Below the pieces are notes generated by a model that saw nothing but the letters and a program-made list of their open reading frames with translations, was not told the origin of the DNA and searched no databases. Below, in pieces: positions 18,799 through 28,458 of a stretch of 64,000 nt of DNA. Each line of letters opens with the position of its first letter. The stretch's first letter is position 1. The stretch is from Roseiarcus sp963717215 (lineage in GTDB: Bacteria; Pseudomonadota; Alphaproteobacteria; Rhizobiales; Beijerinckiaceae). The stretch covers positions 310,001-374,000 of the forward strand of contig CAVQVS010000005.1 in assembly GCA_963717215.1 (NCBI GenBank), written 5' to 3'. Both the position numbers and the translations under genes were made by a program.

Positions 18799-18834
18799 AT
18801 CCCGTCGGCCATCGCGGCCCGCGGGATTTTTTTT
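18799..18834 (+). terminator. Intrinsic terminator after rpoZ
   Basis: ATCCCG at 18799-18804 pairs with CGGGAT at 18821-18826, with an inner GGCC/GGCC pairing around an ATCGC loop, and is followed immediately by eight T residues. Classic rho-independent form, placed 52 bp after the rpoZ stop. Confidence 0.85.
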
Positions 18835-19033
18835 GGTCCATATCCACAGCCACACTCAAGTTTCGCGTGTTTCCTATATTCAGCGGCGAGCGATTTGCTA
18901 TCTTGGGGACCGAATCACTTGCGCTGCGGATCTCCGCCGATTGGCGGGGGCCGAGCGGATGGTCCCAATCGCGACGCGCGAGAGGTTCACTGGCGGCGAG
19001 GATGTGCAGCCGACGCGTAGAGTGGGGGCCGAA

Positions 19034-19619
19034 TTGAGCGATGAATTCGTAAAGCCGTTGGAAGCGACGGCGCGTAGTGAGGACAGCAGCGAGCGCCCAG
19101 TCGGGCTGGTCGAAATCGCCGGGCGGGTCAAATGGTTCGACGCCGCCAAAGGCTATGGCTTCATCTTGCCGGACGACGGCGAGGCCGACGTGCTTATCCA
19201 TGTCACCGTTCTCAGGCGCGACGGATTCACCAGTCTTCGCGAAGGCTCCCGGGTCGTCGCCGAGGCTCAGCGGCGCGAGCGCGGCTTGCAGGTGTTCAAG
19301 GTCCTCGCGATCACCGAACCCGACCCGGCCTCGGCTCCGGATCTGCCGCCGCCGCGCACGCGTGCGCAGGCAAGCACGGTCGGCGCATTCGAGATCGTCA
19401 TCGTCAAATGGTTCAATCGGTCCCGGGGCTTCGGCTTCCTCACCCGCGGCGAGGGCACCGAAGACATTTTCGTCCATATGGAAACGCTGCGCCGCTATGG
19501 CTTCGTCGATCCGAAGCCGGGCGACAGCATGCTGGCGCGGTTTGGTCCCGGGCCCGAAGGGGCTGATGGCGGCCGAGGTCAGGCCGCTCGACGGTTCGAA
19601 GATCTTCGCGCCGCACTGA
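19034..19619 (+). CDS. Cold-shock protein with two CSD domains (frame broken)
   Basis: RNA/DNA-binding protein with two cold-shock domains, typical of Hyphomicrobiales. Domain 1: VKWFDAAKGYGFILPDDGEADVLIH; domain 2: VKWFNRSRGFGFLTRG and EDIFVHME, with the RNP1/RNP2 aromatic residues present. TTG at 19034 (LSDEFVKPLEA) fits homologues; an ATG at 18959 is in frame and 25 codons longer. The frame changes at ~19555 in a run of C before the conserved end EVRPLDGSKIFAPH, so the real stop is at 19619, not 19660. The linker between domains is Pro/Arg-rich. Confidence 0.9.
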
Positions 19620-19734
19620 CGGCGCTTTTGACAAGCGCCTCGTGCGACTTCGGCGCTTGACGCGCTCTTCCGCTTGCTCTTGAACCCGGCTTTCACCGCC
19701 TTGCACGACGAGCGCGCGGGACCGAGGAGCGGCG

Positions 19735-20199
19735 ATGAGGGCGATCGGGGTTCGGATCTGGGCGGCGCTGGCCGTCATCCTTTTGCTTGCCGCGTCCGCG
19801 GGCGCCGCGGCGCTGGGCGGCGAGCTTGATTCGCTCGAGATCGTCACCTCGACCGGACGGCACGCGTTTCAGGTCGAGATCGCCGATAATGAGGCGACCC
19901 GCGAACATGGACTGATGGATCGGCGCTACATGGCGCCCGACCACGGCATGCTGTTTGAGTTCGACCGCGACGAGCCGGTGGCCTTCTGGATGAAGAACAC
20001 CTACATCCCGCTCGACATGATTTTCATTGCGCCCTCAGGCGTCGTGACGCATATCGCGGCCAACGCCGAGCCCTTGTCCGAGCGCGTCGTTCCTTCCGGC
20101 GGACCCTGCATCGCGGTGCTTGAATTGAACGGCGGGATGGCGGCGTCAATCGGGCTCAAGGTGGGCGACAAAGTTCGTCATCCGTTTTTCAAATCCTGA
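19735..20199 (+). CDS. DUF192 family exported protein
   Basis: 154 aa with a signal peptide (VRIWAALAVILLLAASAGAAA, cleavage near AAA). The mature domain shows the DUF192 signature: ATREHGLMDRRYMAPDHGMLFEF, then VAFWMKNTYIPLDMIFI, and the Cys/Val-rich end. Function unknown; the fold is a small beta structure. It follows the cold-shock gene on the same strand after 115 bp, an arrangement seen often in this order. Confidence 0.9.
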   Translation: MRAIGVRIWAALAVILLLAASAGAAALGGELDSLEIVTSTGRHAFQVEIADNEATREHGLMDRRYMAPDHGMLFEFDRDEPVAFWMKNTYIPLDMIFIAPSGVVTHIAANAEPLSERVVPSGGPCIAVLELNGGMAASIGLKVGDKVRHPFFKS

Positions 20200-20286
20200 A
20201 ATACACCCAAGCGCGTTGCATCCGGCGTCAACGTTGCTACACTCTTTCGACACTGGGCGCTGCCTGCCAAGGCGGCGTGAGGCGGG

Positions 20287-21376
20287 GTGGGAGTGGTTTC
20301 GAGTCACGTTTCGACGTGGAGTTCGGATTCCGGGTTTCACGCGCCGTTTTCAACTGAAAGTCCGGCCGGCGCGCGCAATGGCTGGGGCGGGACTTATGCG
20401 GCGCTGGATCTCGGAACCAACAATTGTCGGCTGCTTGTCGCGCGGCCGACCGCCCAGGGATTCCGGGTCATCGACGCATTTTCGCGCATCGTTCGCCTGG
20501 GCGAGGGGCTGTCGCTGACCGGACGCTTGAGCGAGGCGGCGATCTCGCGCACGCTCGAGGCCTTGAAGGTATGCCGCGACAAGATGGTGGCGCGCGGGGT
20601 CACCCGCGCCCGCACGATCGCCACTGAAGCCTGCCGCTCGGCCGCCAATGGGCTCCGACTTCGTCGCCGTGGTTCGCGAACGGCTCGGCATCGAGCTCGA
20701 AATTGTCGACCGCGAGACCGAGGCGCATCTCGCCGCCGCGGGCGTTGGCGACCTCGCCGATAAGGAAGCCCGCTCGACGGTGATGTTCGATATCGGCGGC
20801 GGATCCTCGGAGATCATATGGCTCGGCTTCGATCCTCGCGCGCCGCACGCGACGAACCGGGTGAAGGCCTGGGAGTCGCTGAGGCTCGGCGTGGTTTCGC
20901 TGGCCGAGACATTCGGCGGCGTGGACGTGAGCGAGGAAGCTTTCGACGCCATGACCGCTCATGTGTCGGACGCGCTTGCGCCTTTCGTCGCCCGTGTGGC
21001 GGACGAGGCGCGTTGCGACCGCTTCCATCTGCTTGGCACCTCCGGCACGGTGACGACCATTGCCGGCGTGCATCTCAACCTGCCGCGTTACGACCGGCGC
21101 GCGGTCGACGGGCTGTGGCTGGGCCGGGCGGAGGTCGACGGGGCGATCGCGCGCTTGCGCGCCATGAGCTATGCCGAGCGCGCCGCCAACGCCTGCATCG
21201 GCCACGAACGCGCCGATCTGGTGCTCGCGGGCTGCGCCATCCTGGAGGCGATCCGGAACCATTTCCCCGCCGAGCGGCTGCGTATCGCCGACCGGGGTCT
21301 GCGCGAGGGAATCCTCAGTCATATGATGCGCGCCGACGGGGTCGGGCCGCACCGCCGACCGCGCGAGCGCTGGTGA
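20287..21376 (+). CDS. ppx: Ppx/GppA family exopolyphosphatase (frame broken)
   Basis: Hydrolyses inorganic polyphosphate or pppGpp. ASKHA-fold motifs: ALDLGTNNCRLLVA (phosphate 1), the segment IATEACRSAANG, then FDIGGGSSEIIW (phosphate 2) and HLLGTSGTVTTIAG. Frame changes at ~20648 in GGG before CTCCGACTTCG (one G too many). Total about 362 residues, the short form without a C-terminal HD domain. The start (GTG at 20287) is uncertain; the conserved part begins near residue 38. rlmE follows within 55 bp, the usual ppx-rlmE pairing. Confidence 0.92.
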
Positions 21377-21430
21377 CGACGGGGCGGCTCGGGCCGCGAA
21401 GGCGGACGGGCGCTTAAAGTCCGGGTCAAG

Positions 21431-22088
21431 ATGACCCGCAAGCGCACAGCGGCGCTCGGCCCGCTGGCTCGAGCGCCAGCTCAACGATCCCTATGTCGCC
21501 CAGGCGCGCCGCGAAGGCTATCGGTCGCGCGCGGCCTATAAGCTCATCGAGATCGACGACAAGTACAAGATCCTGAAGCCGGGCCAGCGCATCGTCGATC
21601 TCGGCGCCGCGCCCGGCGGCTGGAGCCAGATCGCGGCGGCGCGCGTGGGCTCGCACGAGGGCAGGGGCCGGGTCATCGCCATCGATCTTCTGGCGATGGA
21701 CCCGATCGAGGGGGTGGAGTTCCGGCAGATGGACTTCCACGATCGCAAGGCGCCGGACCAGCTTCGGGAGTGGCTGGGCGGCCTCGCGGACGGCGTCCTG
21801 TCCGACATGGCGGCCAACGCCACCGGTCATCGGAAGACCGATCAGTTGCGCATCATCGGCCTGGTCGAGCTCGCCGCCGATTTCGCGAGCGAAGTCCTGG
21901 CGCCGGGCGGGTTCTTCTTGGCCAAGGTGCTGCAGGGCGGCGCCGAGGGCGAGCTGCTCGCCCGCCTCAAGCGCGATTTCGCGACCGTGCGCCATGTGAA
22001 GCCCAAGGCCAGCCGCGCCGACAGCGCCGAGCTTTATCTGCTGGCCACCGGGTTCCGAGGCGCAAGGCCTGAACCCGCTCCCAACTGA
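21431..22088 (+). CDS. rlmE: 23S rRNA (uridine-2'-O-)-methyltransferase RlmE (frame broken near 5' end)
   Basis: SAM-dependent methylation of U2552 of 23S rRNA. Motifs: WLERQLNDPYVAQARREGYRSRAAYKL with the catalytic Lys, SAM site DLGAAPGGWSQ, catalytic Asp in LSDMAANATGHRKTD, Lys in FFLAKVLQGG and Glu in SAELYLLAT: the complete K-D-K-E set. The frame changes between 21431 and 21462. The upstream text reads KVRVKMTRKRT, which resembles the family N-terminus, so the gene may begin before 21431 at a start lost to an indel. Confidence 0.92.
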
Positions 22089-22144
22089 GATTCGCCAAAA
22101 GCCGCGCCCGACTTGGAGCCGAGCGCAGCCTGGATCGTTGAGGC

Positions 22145-23122
22145 TTACGCCCTAGCCGCGTTGCGGCGCCGGAAGCCCAGGAAGCCGAGGCCGGCGAAGC
22201 CGAGCGCCATCATCGCCCAGGTCGAGGGCTCAGGAACCGCGCCCGGCACGGTCCCGTCGAACGGGAAGTCATGCAGTTCGCCGCCGCCGGTGAAATTCTT
22301 GGCGTAGAGGAAGCCTTCCATCGGCGAGCTGTTCGTCACCGAGGCGTCACCCGCGAGGACCGCGCCGTGCCAGAACTTGACGTTGACGGCGGTCGCGTCC
22401 TCGAAATTCCAGATGACGTGCTGATTGAGGTAGGTATCGCCGTTGAAGTTTTCGCCGCCGCCCTCGGTGAAGCTTCCCGTGACGTTGATGATGATCGTGG
22501 ACGCCGAGGTCTCGTTCGCGAACGTGATGTTATAATTGTCCGACGGGCCGCCCGCGAGTTGGGCGGCGGTCATATCGAATATTGCGGTCCCGCTCGCGTC
22601 GGGCGTAACGTCGAAGACGAGGCTGTTGTTATTGGGGCTCGTGAAGTTGCTGTTGGCGATCATCCCGGCGAGCTTCGCCTGAAGAGCGTCGAGCGGCGTG
22701 GTGAAGTCGCTCATCGCAAAGGACGGGTTGTTTTGAGCGAGCGAGCCGCCGCCATTGAAATTGAATGAGCCGGCATTGCTGGTGACGAAGTTCACGCTGC
22801 CGCCATGGCTCACGTTGCAGCTTGGGCAGCTCTGGATCGTTAGGGCGTTCACGGCCTGAAACGACGATGGCGCGCTTAAGGGGTTGGGCTTCGCGTAGAA
22901 CGGCGAACTCCCGCCGTTGTTGATGTTGCCAGCGACCAGGCGGCCTTCGACATCCGAATTGGTGGAGAAATTATTGCTGACCACTGCGTTGAACTGGGTG
23001 AGGATGTCGGCCGCGGTCAGCACAGCTGCGTGAGCCGGGAGGGTCGCGACGAGCATCGGGGCGACAAGCACGACAGCAGCGGCGCCGCGCAAACAACGCG
23101 GCATGGAAACAGGGAAGCTCAT
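22145..23122 (-). CDS. PEP-CTERM sorted exported protein with choice-of-anchor A domain
   Basis: 325 aa. Signal peptide (AAAVVLVAPMLVATLPAHA), then a domain of the choice-of-anchor A type (LTAADILTQFNAVVSNNF, SDVEGRLVAGNI, then Asn/Ser/Gly-rich beta repeats: NFNGDTYLNQHVIWNFEDAT and FLYAKNFTGGGELHDFPFDG). The C-terminus is a canonical sorting signal: VPEPSTWAMMALGFAGL, a hydrophobic segment and RRRNAARA. It should be processed by exosortase and carried to the cell surface or biofilm matrix. No exosortase gene is in the window. Convergent with rlmE. Confidence 0.9.
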   Translation of the reverse strand: MSFPVSMPRCLRGAAAVVLVAPMLVATLPAHAAVLTAADILTQFNAVVSNNFSTNSDVEGRLVAGNINNGGSSPFYAKPNPLSAPSSFQAVNALTIQSCPSCNVSHGGSVNFVTSNAGSFNFNGGGSLAQNNPSFAMSDFTTPLDALQAKLAGMIANSNFTSPNNNSLVFDVTPDASGTAIFDMTAAQLAGGPSDNYNITFANETSASTIIINVTGSFTEGGGENFNGDTYLNQHVIWNFEDATAVNVKFWHGAVLAGDASVTNSSPMEGFLYAKNFTGGGELHDFPFDGTVPGAVPEPSTWAMMALGFAGLGFLGFRRRNAARA

Positions 23123-23340
23123 TGTATGGAACCCACAGCGTAAGAAGGTGACAAGGGAGGCCGCTGCATAGAGGAGGTTTTAGCGGGGTCAACCGGTGAA
23201 TTAGAATTTAGCGAAAATCTTATGACCATAATCCCATGCGAGCTCGCCCCGTGCGTCCGCTCGACACCCATTGTTGGCTGACGTGCGCCTCGGTCTGCTC
23301 TATGGTTGATAGCGTAACAAGATAGTCCCGGGAGGAGCAC

Positions 23341-24150
23341 ATGAACGTCCAAACCAAGGCCCCTGTCGATCCGGCCGCGATGATGGGAAAACTGCCGACG
23401 CCGCCGAAGTTTGACAATCCGGCGGACGAGCGGCTGCATCGGAAGCAGCGGCTCGCTGCAGGCTTTCGCCTTTTCTCCAAATTTGGCTTCGACGAGGGGG
23501 TCGCGGGGCACATCACGGCGCGCGACCCGGAGTTTACGGACACGTTCTGGGTCAATCCGTTCGGCGTCCATTTCAGCCAGATCAAGGTCTCGAACCTGAT
23601 CCGTTGCGACCACAAGGGCAATGTCGTCGAGGGCGACTATCCGGTCAACACGGCGGCCTTTGTCATCCATTCCCGGGTCCATTCCGCGCGGCCCGACGCG
23701 AACGCCGCCGCGCATTCCCATTCGACCTACGGTCGGGCCTTTTCGACGCTCGGACGGCCCCTCGCGCCGATAACCCAGGACGTGTGCGCGTTCTATGAGG
23801 ACCATGCGGTCTACGACGACTTTGGCGGCGTCGCGGTCGAACTCGACGAGGGCCAGCGGATCGCCGAAGCCATCGGCAAGCGCAAAGCGGCGATCTTGCA
23901 GAGCCACGGCCTGATTACGGTCGGGGGCACGGTCGATGAGGCGGTGTGGTGGTTCATCACCATGGAGCGGTCCTGCCAGGTGCAGCTCTTAGCCGAAGCG
24001 ACGCTGAGGAACGGCGAGACGCTCAAGCTTATTTCGCCGCAAGTCGCCGCGCAGGCTTACAAAATCGTCGGAAGTCCTTTTTCCGGCTGGTTCCAGTTCC
24101 AGCCGCTCTACGCGCGCATCGTCAAGGAGCAGCCGGATCTCCTGGAGTGA
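23341..24150 (+). CDS. Class II aldolase/adducin family protein
   Basis: 269 aa, Zn-dependent aldolase fold. Metal ligands AHSHSTYG (His94-type pair) and the downstream His in LQSHGLITVGG; the substrate-phosphate region around FDEGVAGHITARDPE. Substrate unknown; related proteins act in sugar catabolism and methionine-salvage-type pathways. Start ATG at 23341 with a strong GGGAGGAG seven bases upstream. The gene is monocistronic in the window: about 220 bp separate it from the divergent PEP-CTERM gene and nearly 490 bp from the next gene. Confidence 0.88.
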   Translation: MNVQTKAPVDPAAMMGKLPTPPKFDNPADERLHRKQRLAAGFRLFSKFGFDEGVAGHITARDPEFTDTFWVNPFGVHFSQIKVSNLIRCDHKGNVVEGDYPVNTAAFVIHSRVHSARPDANAAAHSHSTYGRAFSTLGRPLAPITQDVCAFYEDHAVYDDFGGVAVELDEGQRIAEAIGKRKAAILQSHGLITVGGTVDEAVWWFITMERSCQVQLLAEATLRNGETLKLISPQVAAQAYKIVGSPFSGWFQFQPLYARIVKEQPDLLE

Positions 24151-24638
24151 GGCGCAGGCCCCCTGGGGCTCGGCGCGTGCTGAATTGGTCGGCGCTCTTC
24201 GCCTTACGCTCGTTTTGGCGTTGGCCGCGGGAGGCGCCCGAGCATTGCCGACGTCACAAAATTTGAGCAGGAAGTGAACAAGCTCTTTGCTAACCCGGTG
24301 ACCTATCCGCCCGCCTACCCCAATCCGACGTGGTAGCGGCGGAATAGGGAAGGGTTGAGTAGGCGAGTCTGCGAACGACGCGCCCCCGCCTGATCCCTCA
24401 CCGGCCTGGCGGCCCTTCTGCATCAGGGCGCGGCCGGCTTGCCCATTTGAAAACCAGCAGCGCAAGCGACAGCGCCGCCGCGAGTTCGGCCCGACAGCGA
24501 AGCCCCTCTCGGCAAACCCATGTGACGCGGATCACAGCCCTCGACCGCGAAGTTGGTAACGTAAATTTGGCCGCATTACCGGTCGGCCGGTCTTCGTTCG
24601 TTAATTTTCATTTCATTCTCATACTTTGGAGGTTTCTC
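24151..24638. other. Long intergenic region
   Basis: 488 bp between the aldolase and the next gene. It contains two short GC-rich patches with partial CTCACCGGCCTGGCGGCC-type palindrome character and a more AT-rich stretch near 24550-24620 that likely carries the promoter of the downstream gene. GGAGG at 24628-24632 is its ribosome binding site. I recognise no RNA gene. Confidence 0.45.
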
Positions 24639-25832
24639 ATGGCCGTCCGTCTCGAATCTGCCTTCTCCATCCCCACCAACTTCAGAATCCATCAGGTCCC
24701 AACCGCTCCTCCGGGCCATGCGATCGTCGCTGAGTCTGCTCCGCTCGCCCCTCCGGCTCTCGGACCGCTCTCCGCATTTACCGGGACTTGGACCGGCAGC
24801 GGCTTCAATACGATCTTCCGGCCGCAGACGGGGACGACGACGCCGTTGCCGATTCCAGTGCCAGGCGACAACGTTCTGGAACTCAACCTGACTTCCGAAA
24901 CGCTTTCGTTCTCGCCCAGTCTCGGATCCATCCCCAACCGCGGCACGGTCCAGGGCGATCTGTTTATGAACGGCGTGCCCTATATCCAAGTGATCAGCGA
25001 CGTCACCAATCCGGGTCAATCGACCGGGATTCACTTCGAGCCGGGCATTTGGCTGTCCGTGCCCGCTACGACCGTCCCTGCCGAGGGCATAACCGTGGCG
25101 AGGATGGCGTCCATCCCTCACGGCACGACTATCGAAGCGCAGGGAGTCGTGGTGACAAACCCCGGACCGCCGACCATAAAACCGGTCGACATCACGCCGA
25201 CGGTGATCGCGACTGGCAATAAGGTAGCCAACAAATTTCCCAGTCAAACCGCCGCGAACCAGCAAACCGCCCGAATCCCACAGGATCTGTCGCCGTTCAT
25301 GCTGCAGGGGACCATCAATCAGGCCCTGCTCGACGACCCGAACTCACTTCTCGTCAATCAGATTGCCGGACAGACTATTCTCTCCACCACGACGCTCATT
25401 ATCGACACGAACCCCGCCGCCTCACCCATTCCTTTGCTGGCCGGCCTGTTTGGCGGCGGCACGGACAATATCGCATTCCTGCTCGGCGACCCGGCGGCGG
25501 CGAATCCGAACGCGCAGGCGATCTCGATGTCGGCGATATTCTGGATTGAGACGGTGCAATACACATTGCAAATCCCTGTATTCGCTCCGGGACAGGGACC
25601 GATAACGGTTCAGCCGGACGGCCCGCGGCCGTTTGGACGTCCGATCCCGACGTTTATCGTCGACCCACCCGTTCCGGTTCCGACCCCACGGACGCTGACC
25701 GTGACTGGGACACAAATTCAATATACACAGACTGTTAATCTGAACTTCAGCAATTTGTCCTGGCCGCATGTGTCGGTCGCGACACTGGTTCCCACCGAGC
25801 CAATCTCAATCCCGGACTCCGCCTGGGCCTAA
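24639..25832 (+). CDS. Unknown beta-rich protein with N-terminal GTWTGSG motif
   Basis: 397 aa; ATG at 24639 with GGAGG six bases upstream. No signal peptide or helix-rich part is seen. Composition is dominated by Thr, Pro, Ile and Val. N-terminal LSAFTGTWTGSGFNTIF resembles the first strand of nitrobindin/THAP4-like heme-binding beta-barrels, but the rest does not let me confirm that. Other notable stretches: SIPNRGTVQGDLFMNGVPYIQ, MASIPHGTTIEAQG and the repeated VDITPTVI / VTGTQIQYTQTVNLNFSN. Codon use looks like the neighbours, apart from fewer GC-rich codons. A strong hairpin follows. Function unknown. Confidence 0.75.
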   Translation: MAVRLESAFSIPTNFRIHQVPTAPPGHAIVAESAPLAPPALGPLSAFTGTWTGSGFNTIFRPQTGTTTPLPIPVPGDNVLELNLTSETLSFSPSLGSIPNRGTVQGDLFMNGVPYIQVISDVTNPGQSTGIHFEPGIWLSVPATTVPAEGITVARMASIPHGTTIEAQGVVVTNPGPPTIKPVDITPTVIATGNKVANKFPSQTAANQQTARIPQDLSPFMLQGTINQALLDDPNSLLVNQIAGQTILSTTTLIIDTNPAASPIPLLAGLFGGGTDNIAFLLGDPAAANPNAQAISMSAIFWIETVQYTLQIPVFAPGQGPITVQPDGPRPFGRPIPTFIVDPPVPVPTPRTLTVTGTQIQYTQTVNLNFSNLSWPHVSVATLVPTEPISIPDSAWA

Positions 25833-25843
25833 AAGAATCCAAC

Positions 25844-25869
25844 GCGGGAGAGGGGCTCCTCTCTCCCGC
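25844..25869. terminator. Hairpin between convergent genes
   Basis: GCGGGAGAG at 25844-25852 pairs with CTCTCCCGC at 25861-25869 across an 8-base loop. It sits 12 bp after the beta-rich gene stop and 8 bp before the MFS stop on the opposite strand, a likely bidirectional terminator, without a U-tract. Confidence 0.6.
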
Positions 25870-25876
25870 CCGAGGC

Positions 25877-27298
25877 TTACTCCGCCGCTGCGCTCGCTCG
25901 CTCTTCGCTGGCCGCAATCATCCGGCCCGAGACCGCAGCCCCCGCGTCCGGCCTGAGCTGGGCGAAGATGAATACGGACAGGCTGGACACCATCGCCACC
26001 AGGACGAAGGCGAGCGAGAGGTCGCGGGCCACGAGTTCGGAGTCGCCGAAGCCAAACTGGATCGCCTCGACGCAAATCGCCGCGACCGCGACTCCGATCG
26101 CCCCCGACATCTGCTGCGAGACGCTGGCGAAACTGGTGGCGCGGCTCATCTGTGGCGAGTCGACGTCGGCATAGCTGATCGCATTCAACGCGGTGAATTG
26201 GAGCGAGCGGAAGAATCCGCCGGCGAGCAGCGCAAGCAGCAGGAGCCAATGCGGCGTCGACGGCGTGAACAGCGCGCAGACGGCGAGAAAGGCTCCCGAA
26301 ATGAGGCAGTTGACAACCAGTGTCTGCCGGAAGCCGAACCAGCGCAGCGCCGTCGAAGCGGTGAATTTCATCAGGAGCGCGCCAGCGGCGGTGGCGAAAG
26401 TGAGCGAGCCGGAGGCGAATGGCGTCAGGCCGAACCCGACTTGCAACAACAACGGCAGCAGGAAGGGCATGGCGCCAATGCCGATGCGGAAAATGAGCCC
26501 GCCGACGACGCCGGCGTAGAAGGTCGGGATCTTGAGGAGCTTGAGATCCAGTATGGCGCCGGCGTTCTCGTGTGCGTGCCGGACGTAGGCGGCCAGCGAA
26601 AGCGCGCCGATGGCGATCATCGCCCCGACCAGCCAATAAGGCGCAATGCCGCGCCCGATCATGCTCAAGCCCGATATGAGGCTCAAGAGGCCGACGCCCG
26701 ACAGGACGAACCCCTTGAAATCGAAACGGGGCACGGCCTCCTCGCGGAGATTCTCGATGAACCTGAGCGAGAGCAGCACGCCGAGAATGCCGATCGGCAC
26801 GTTGATCCAGAAGATCCAGCGCCAGTGAAAATAGGTGGTGATGAAGCCGCCGAGCGGCGGACCCGCGACCGGACCGATCAGCGCCGGCACGGTGAGGTAG
26901 GCCATCGCGCTGACGAGATCGCTCTTCTTTGTGGAACGCAAAAGCACGAGCCGCCCCACCGGCACCATCATCGCGCCGCCGAGTCCCTGGAACACCCGCG
27001 CCGCGATGAGGGTCGAAAGGGACGAGGAAGCGCCGCAAAGGATCGAGCCGAGCGTGAAGACGACGATCGCGCTGCAGAACACCGTGCGCGCGCCGAAGCG
27101 GTCAGCGACCCAACCGGAGGCGGGAATGAACACCGCGAGCGTCAACATGTAGGAGGTGAGGGCGAGCTTGAGGACGATCGGATCCTGATGCAGGTCGAGC
27201 GCGATGGCCGGCAGCGAGGTCGAAATGACGGTCCCGTCCATGTTCTCCATGAATAGGGCGGTCGCGATGATGAAGGCGGTGAGAACGGCGGGGCGCAT
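25877..27298 (-). CDS. MFS transporter, DHA2/EmrB-type drug exporter
   Basis: 473 aa, 14-helix drug:H+ antiporter type. Motif A: GWVADRFGARTVF. Motif C-like: LIGPVAGPPLGGFI. N-terminal FMENMDGTVISTSLPAIALDL is the DHA2 signature (helix 1 Asp). ATG at 27298 with no competing upstream start. The gene stands alone, convergent with the previous gene and divergent from LysE. The EmrA-type adaptor normally paired with EmrB is absent. Substrate unknown. Confidence 0.9.
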   Translation of the reverse strand: MRPAVLTAFIIATALFMENMDGTVISTSLPAIALDLHQDPIVLKLALTSYMLTLAVFIPASGWVADRFGARTVFCSAIVVFTLGSILCGASSSLSTLIAARVFQGLGGAMMVPVGRLVLLRSTKKSDLVSAMAYLTVPALIGPVAGPPLGGFITTYFHWRWIFWINVPIGILGVLLSLRFIENLREEAVPRFDFKGFVLSGVGLLSLISGLSMIGRGIAPYWLVGAMIAIGALSLAAYVRHAHENAGAILDLKLLKIPTFYAGVVGGLIFRIGIGAMPFLLPLLLQVGFGLTPFASGSLTFATAAGALLMKFTASTALRWFGFRQTLVVNCLISGAFLAVCALFTPSTPHWLLLLALLAGGFFRSLQFTALNAISYADVDSPQMSRATSFASVSQQMSGAIGVAVAAICVEAIQFGFGDSELVARDLSLAFVLVAMVSSLSVFIFAQLRPDAGAAVSGRMIAASEERASAAAE

Positions 27299-27494
27299 GG
27301 GCGGCTTTCAGGTCAAGGCCTTGTGGCGCGGCGCCGTCGCCGCCGCAAGCCGGAGGCCTAAGACCGCAGTCACAATGCGTTGAACGCCGCGCCGGCCCGC
27401 ATGGCTCCGCGGCTTTCCCCGCCAGCGCCGCCTCAGCCGCCAAACACCACCTTGTTCATGATCCGTCCGGGCGCGAGGGCTCGCGGGGGTCGCC

Positions 27495-27640
27495 ATGAAC
27501 GGGGAGGGCGCCGTTCCCGACGCCAGCGACGCTTTCGCGCCTCCGGAAGGCATTCGTCTCGGGCTCGGCGTAGCACGCACGCGCGAGGATCTGGCTGCTG
27601 CGCTCGCCCTGCTCGCCGCGACGCTCAGGCAATCGGGAGG
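27495..27640 (+). pseudogene. Remnant resembling the C-terminus of a MocR/aminotransferase-type protein
   Basis: About 48 codons reading DAFAPPEGIRLGLGVARTREDLAAAL then LLAATLR. This is the shape of the last strand-helix of PLP-fold MocR/aminotransferase proteins (IRLGLG..TREDL...L). No aminotransferase core or start lies upstream. It is in frame with the LysE gene but separated from its natural start by ~100 bp. I read it as a leftover fragment. Confidence 0.5.
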
Positions 27641-27743
27641 AATGTCGCCAATCGTGCAGCGAACGTTTGGGCGGCGAGCTCGAGCCGGCTTTCTTGGCGA
27701 TTGCAGCCCCTTCAGCGATAAGCTCCCCTTGGGAGAAGCGCCG

Positions 27744-28376
27744 ATGCCGTCGCTCGCCAACCTTTTAGCTTTCGCGTTCGTCGCGTTGGGCTTGGTGCTG
27801 ACGCCAGGCCCGAACATGATCTATCTGATCTCGCGCTCGATCATCCAGGGTCGGGTCGCGGGGCTCATTTCGCTGAGCGGCGTCGCGCTCGGCTTTGTCT
27901 TCTACATGCTGTGCGCCGCGTTCGGCCTCACCGCGCTCGTTTTCGCCGTGCCTTACGCCTATGACGCGCTTCGCCTGACGGGCGCCGCCTATCTCCTCTG
28001 GCTCGCCTGGGGTGCGATACGCCCCGGCGGGCGGTCGCCGTTCGAAGTGAAGGCCTTCCCCGTCGACAGCCCGCGCCGGTTGTTCGCGATGGGTCTTCTG
28101 ACCAATCTCCTCAATCCGAAAATTGCGATGCTGTATCTGTCGCTGCTGCCGCAGTTCACCGACTTGCACGCGGGCAGCGTGCTCACGCAATCGCTTGCGC
28201 TCGGATCGACTCAGATCATGATCAGCGTCAGCGTCAACGCCGCCATCGCCATGATGGCCGGCTCGATCGCCGCGTTTTTGAAAGCCCATCCCTCGTGGGC
28301 GCTGATGCAGCGCTGGCTGATGGGGACCGTGCTTGCCGGACTCGCCGTCCGGATGGCGGTGGAAAGCCGGAGATAG
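27744..28376 (+). CDS. LysE-family amino-acid exporter
   Basis: 210 aa, about six helices. Signature: ALGLVLTPGPNMIYLISRSI (LysE/RhtB N-terminus), GVALGFVFYMLCAAFGLTAL, and LLTNLLNPKIAMLYLSLLPQF. Start ATG at 27744 with GGGAGA six bases upstream; the frame is open further upstream but that part is the remnant at 27495-27640. Function is export of lysine/threonine/homoserine-like amino acids or other small molecules; substrate not predictable. Confidence 0.9.
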   Translation: MPSLANLLAFAFVALGLVLTPGPNMIYLISRSIIQGRVAGLISLSGVALGFVFYMLCAAFGLTALVFAVPYAYDALRLTGAAYLLWLAWGAIRPGGRSPFEVKAFPVDSPRRLFAMGLLTNLLNPKIAMLYLSLLPQFTDLHAGSVLTQSLALGSTQIMISVSVNAAIAMMAGSIAAFLKAHPSWALMQRWLMGTVLAGLAVRMAVESRR

Positions 28377-28458
28377 GTGCGCGCGCGCTAAGCGGACCGT
28401 TCGAAATATCGATACGACTATAGCGGATGGCGATGTAAGCCCTCGTGTCGGCCCGGTG

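Noticed and set aside
20290..20320. Possible tRNA T-arm (TTCGAGTC)
   Set aside because: The flanking five bases do not pair and no acceptor or anticodon arm can be drawn.
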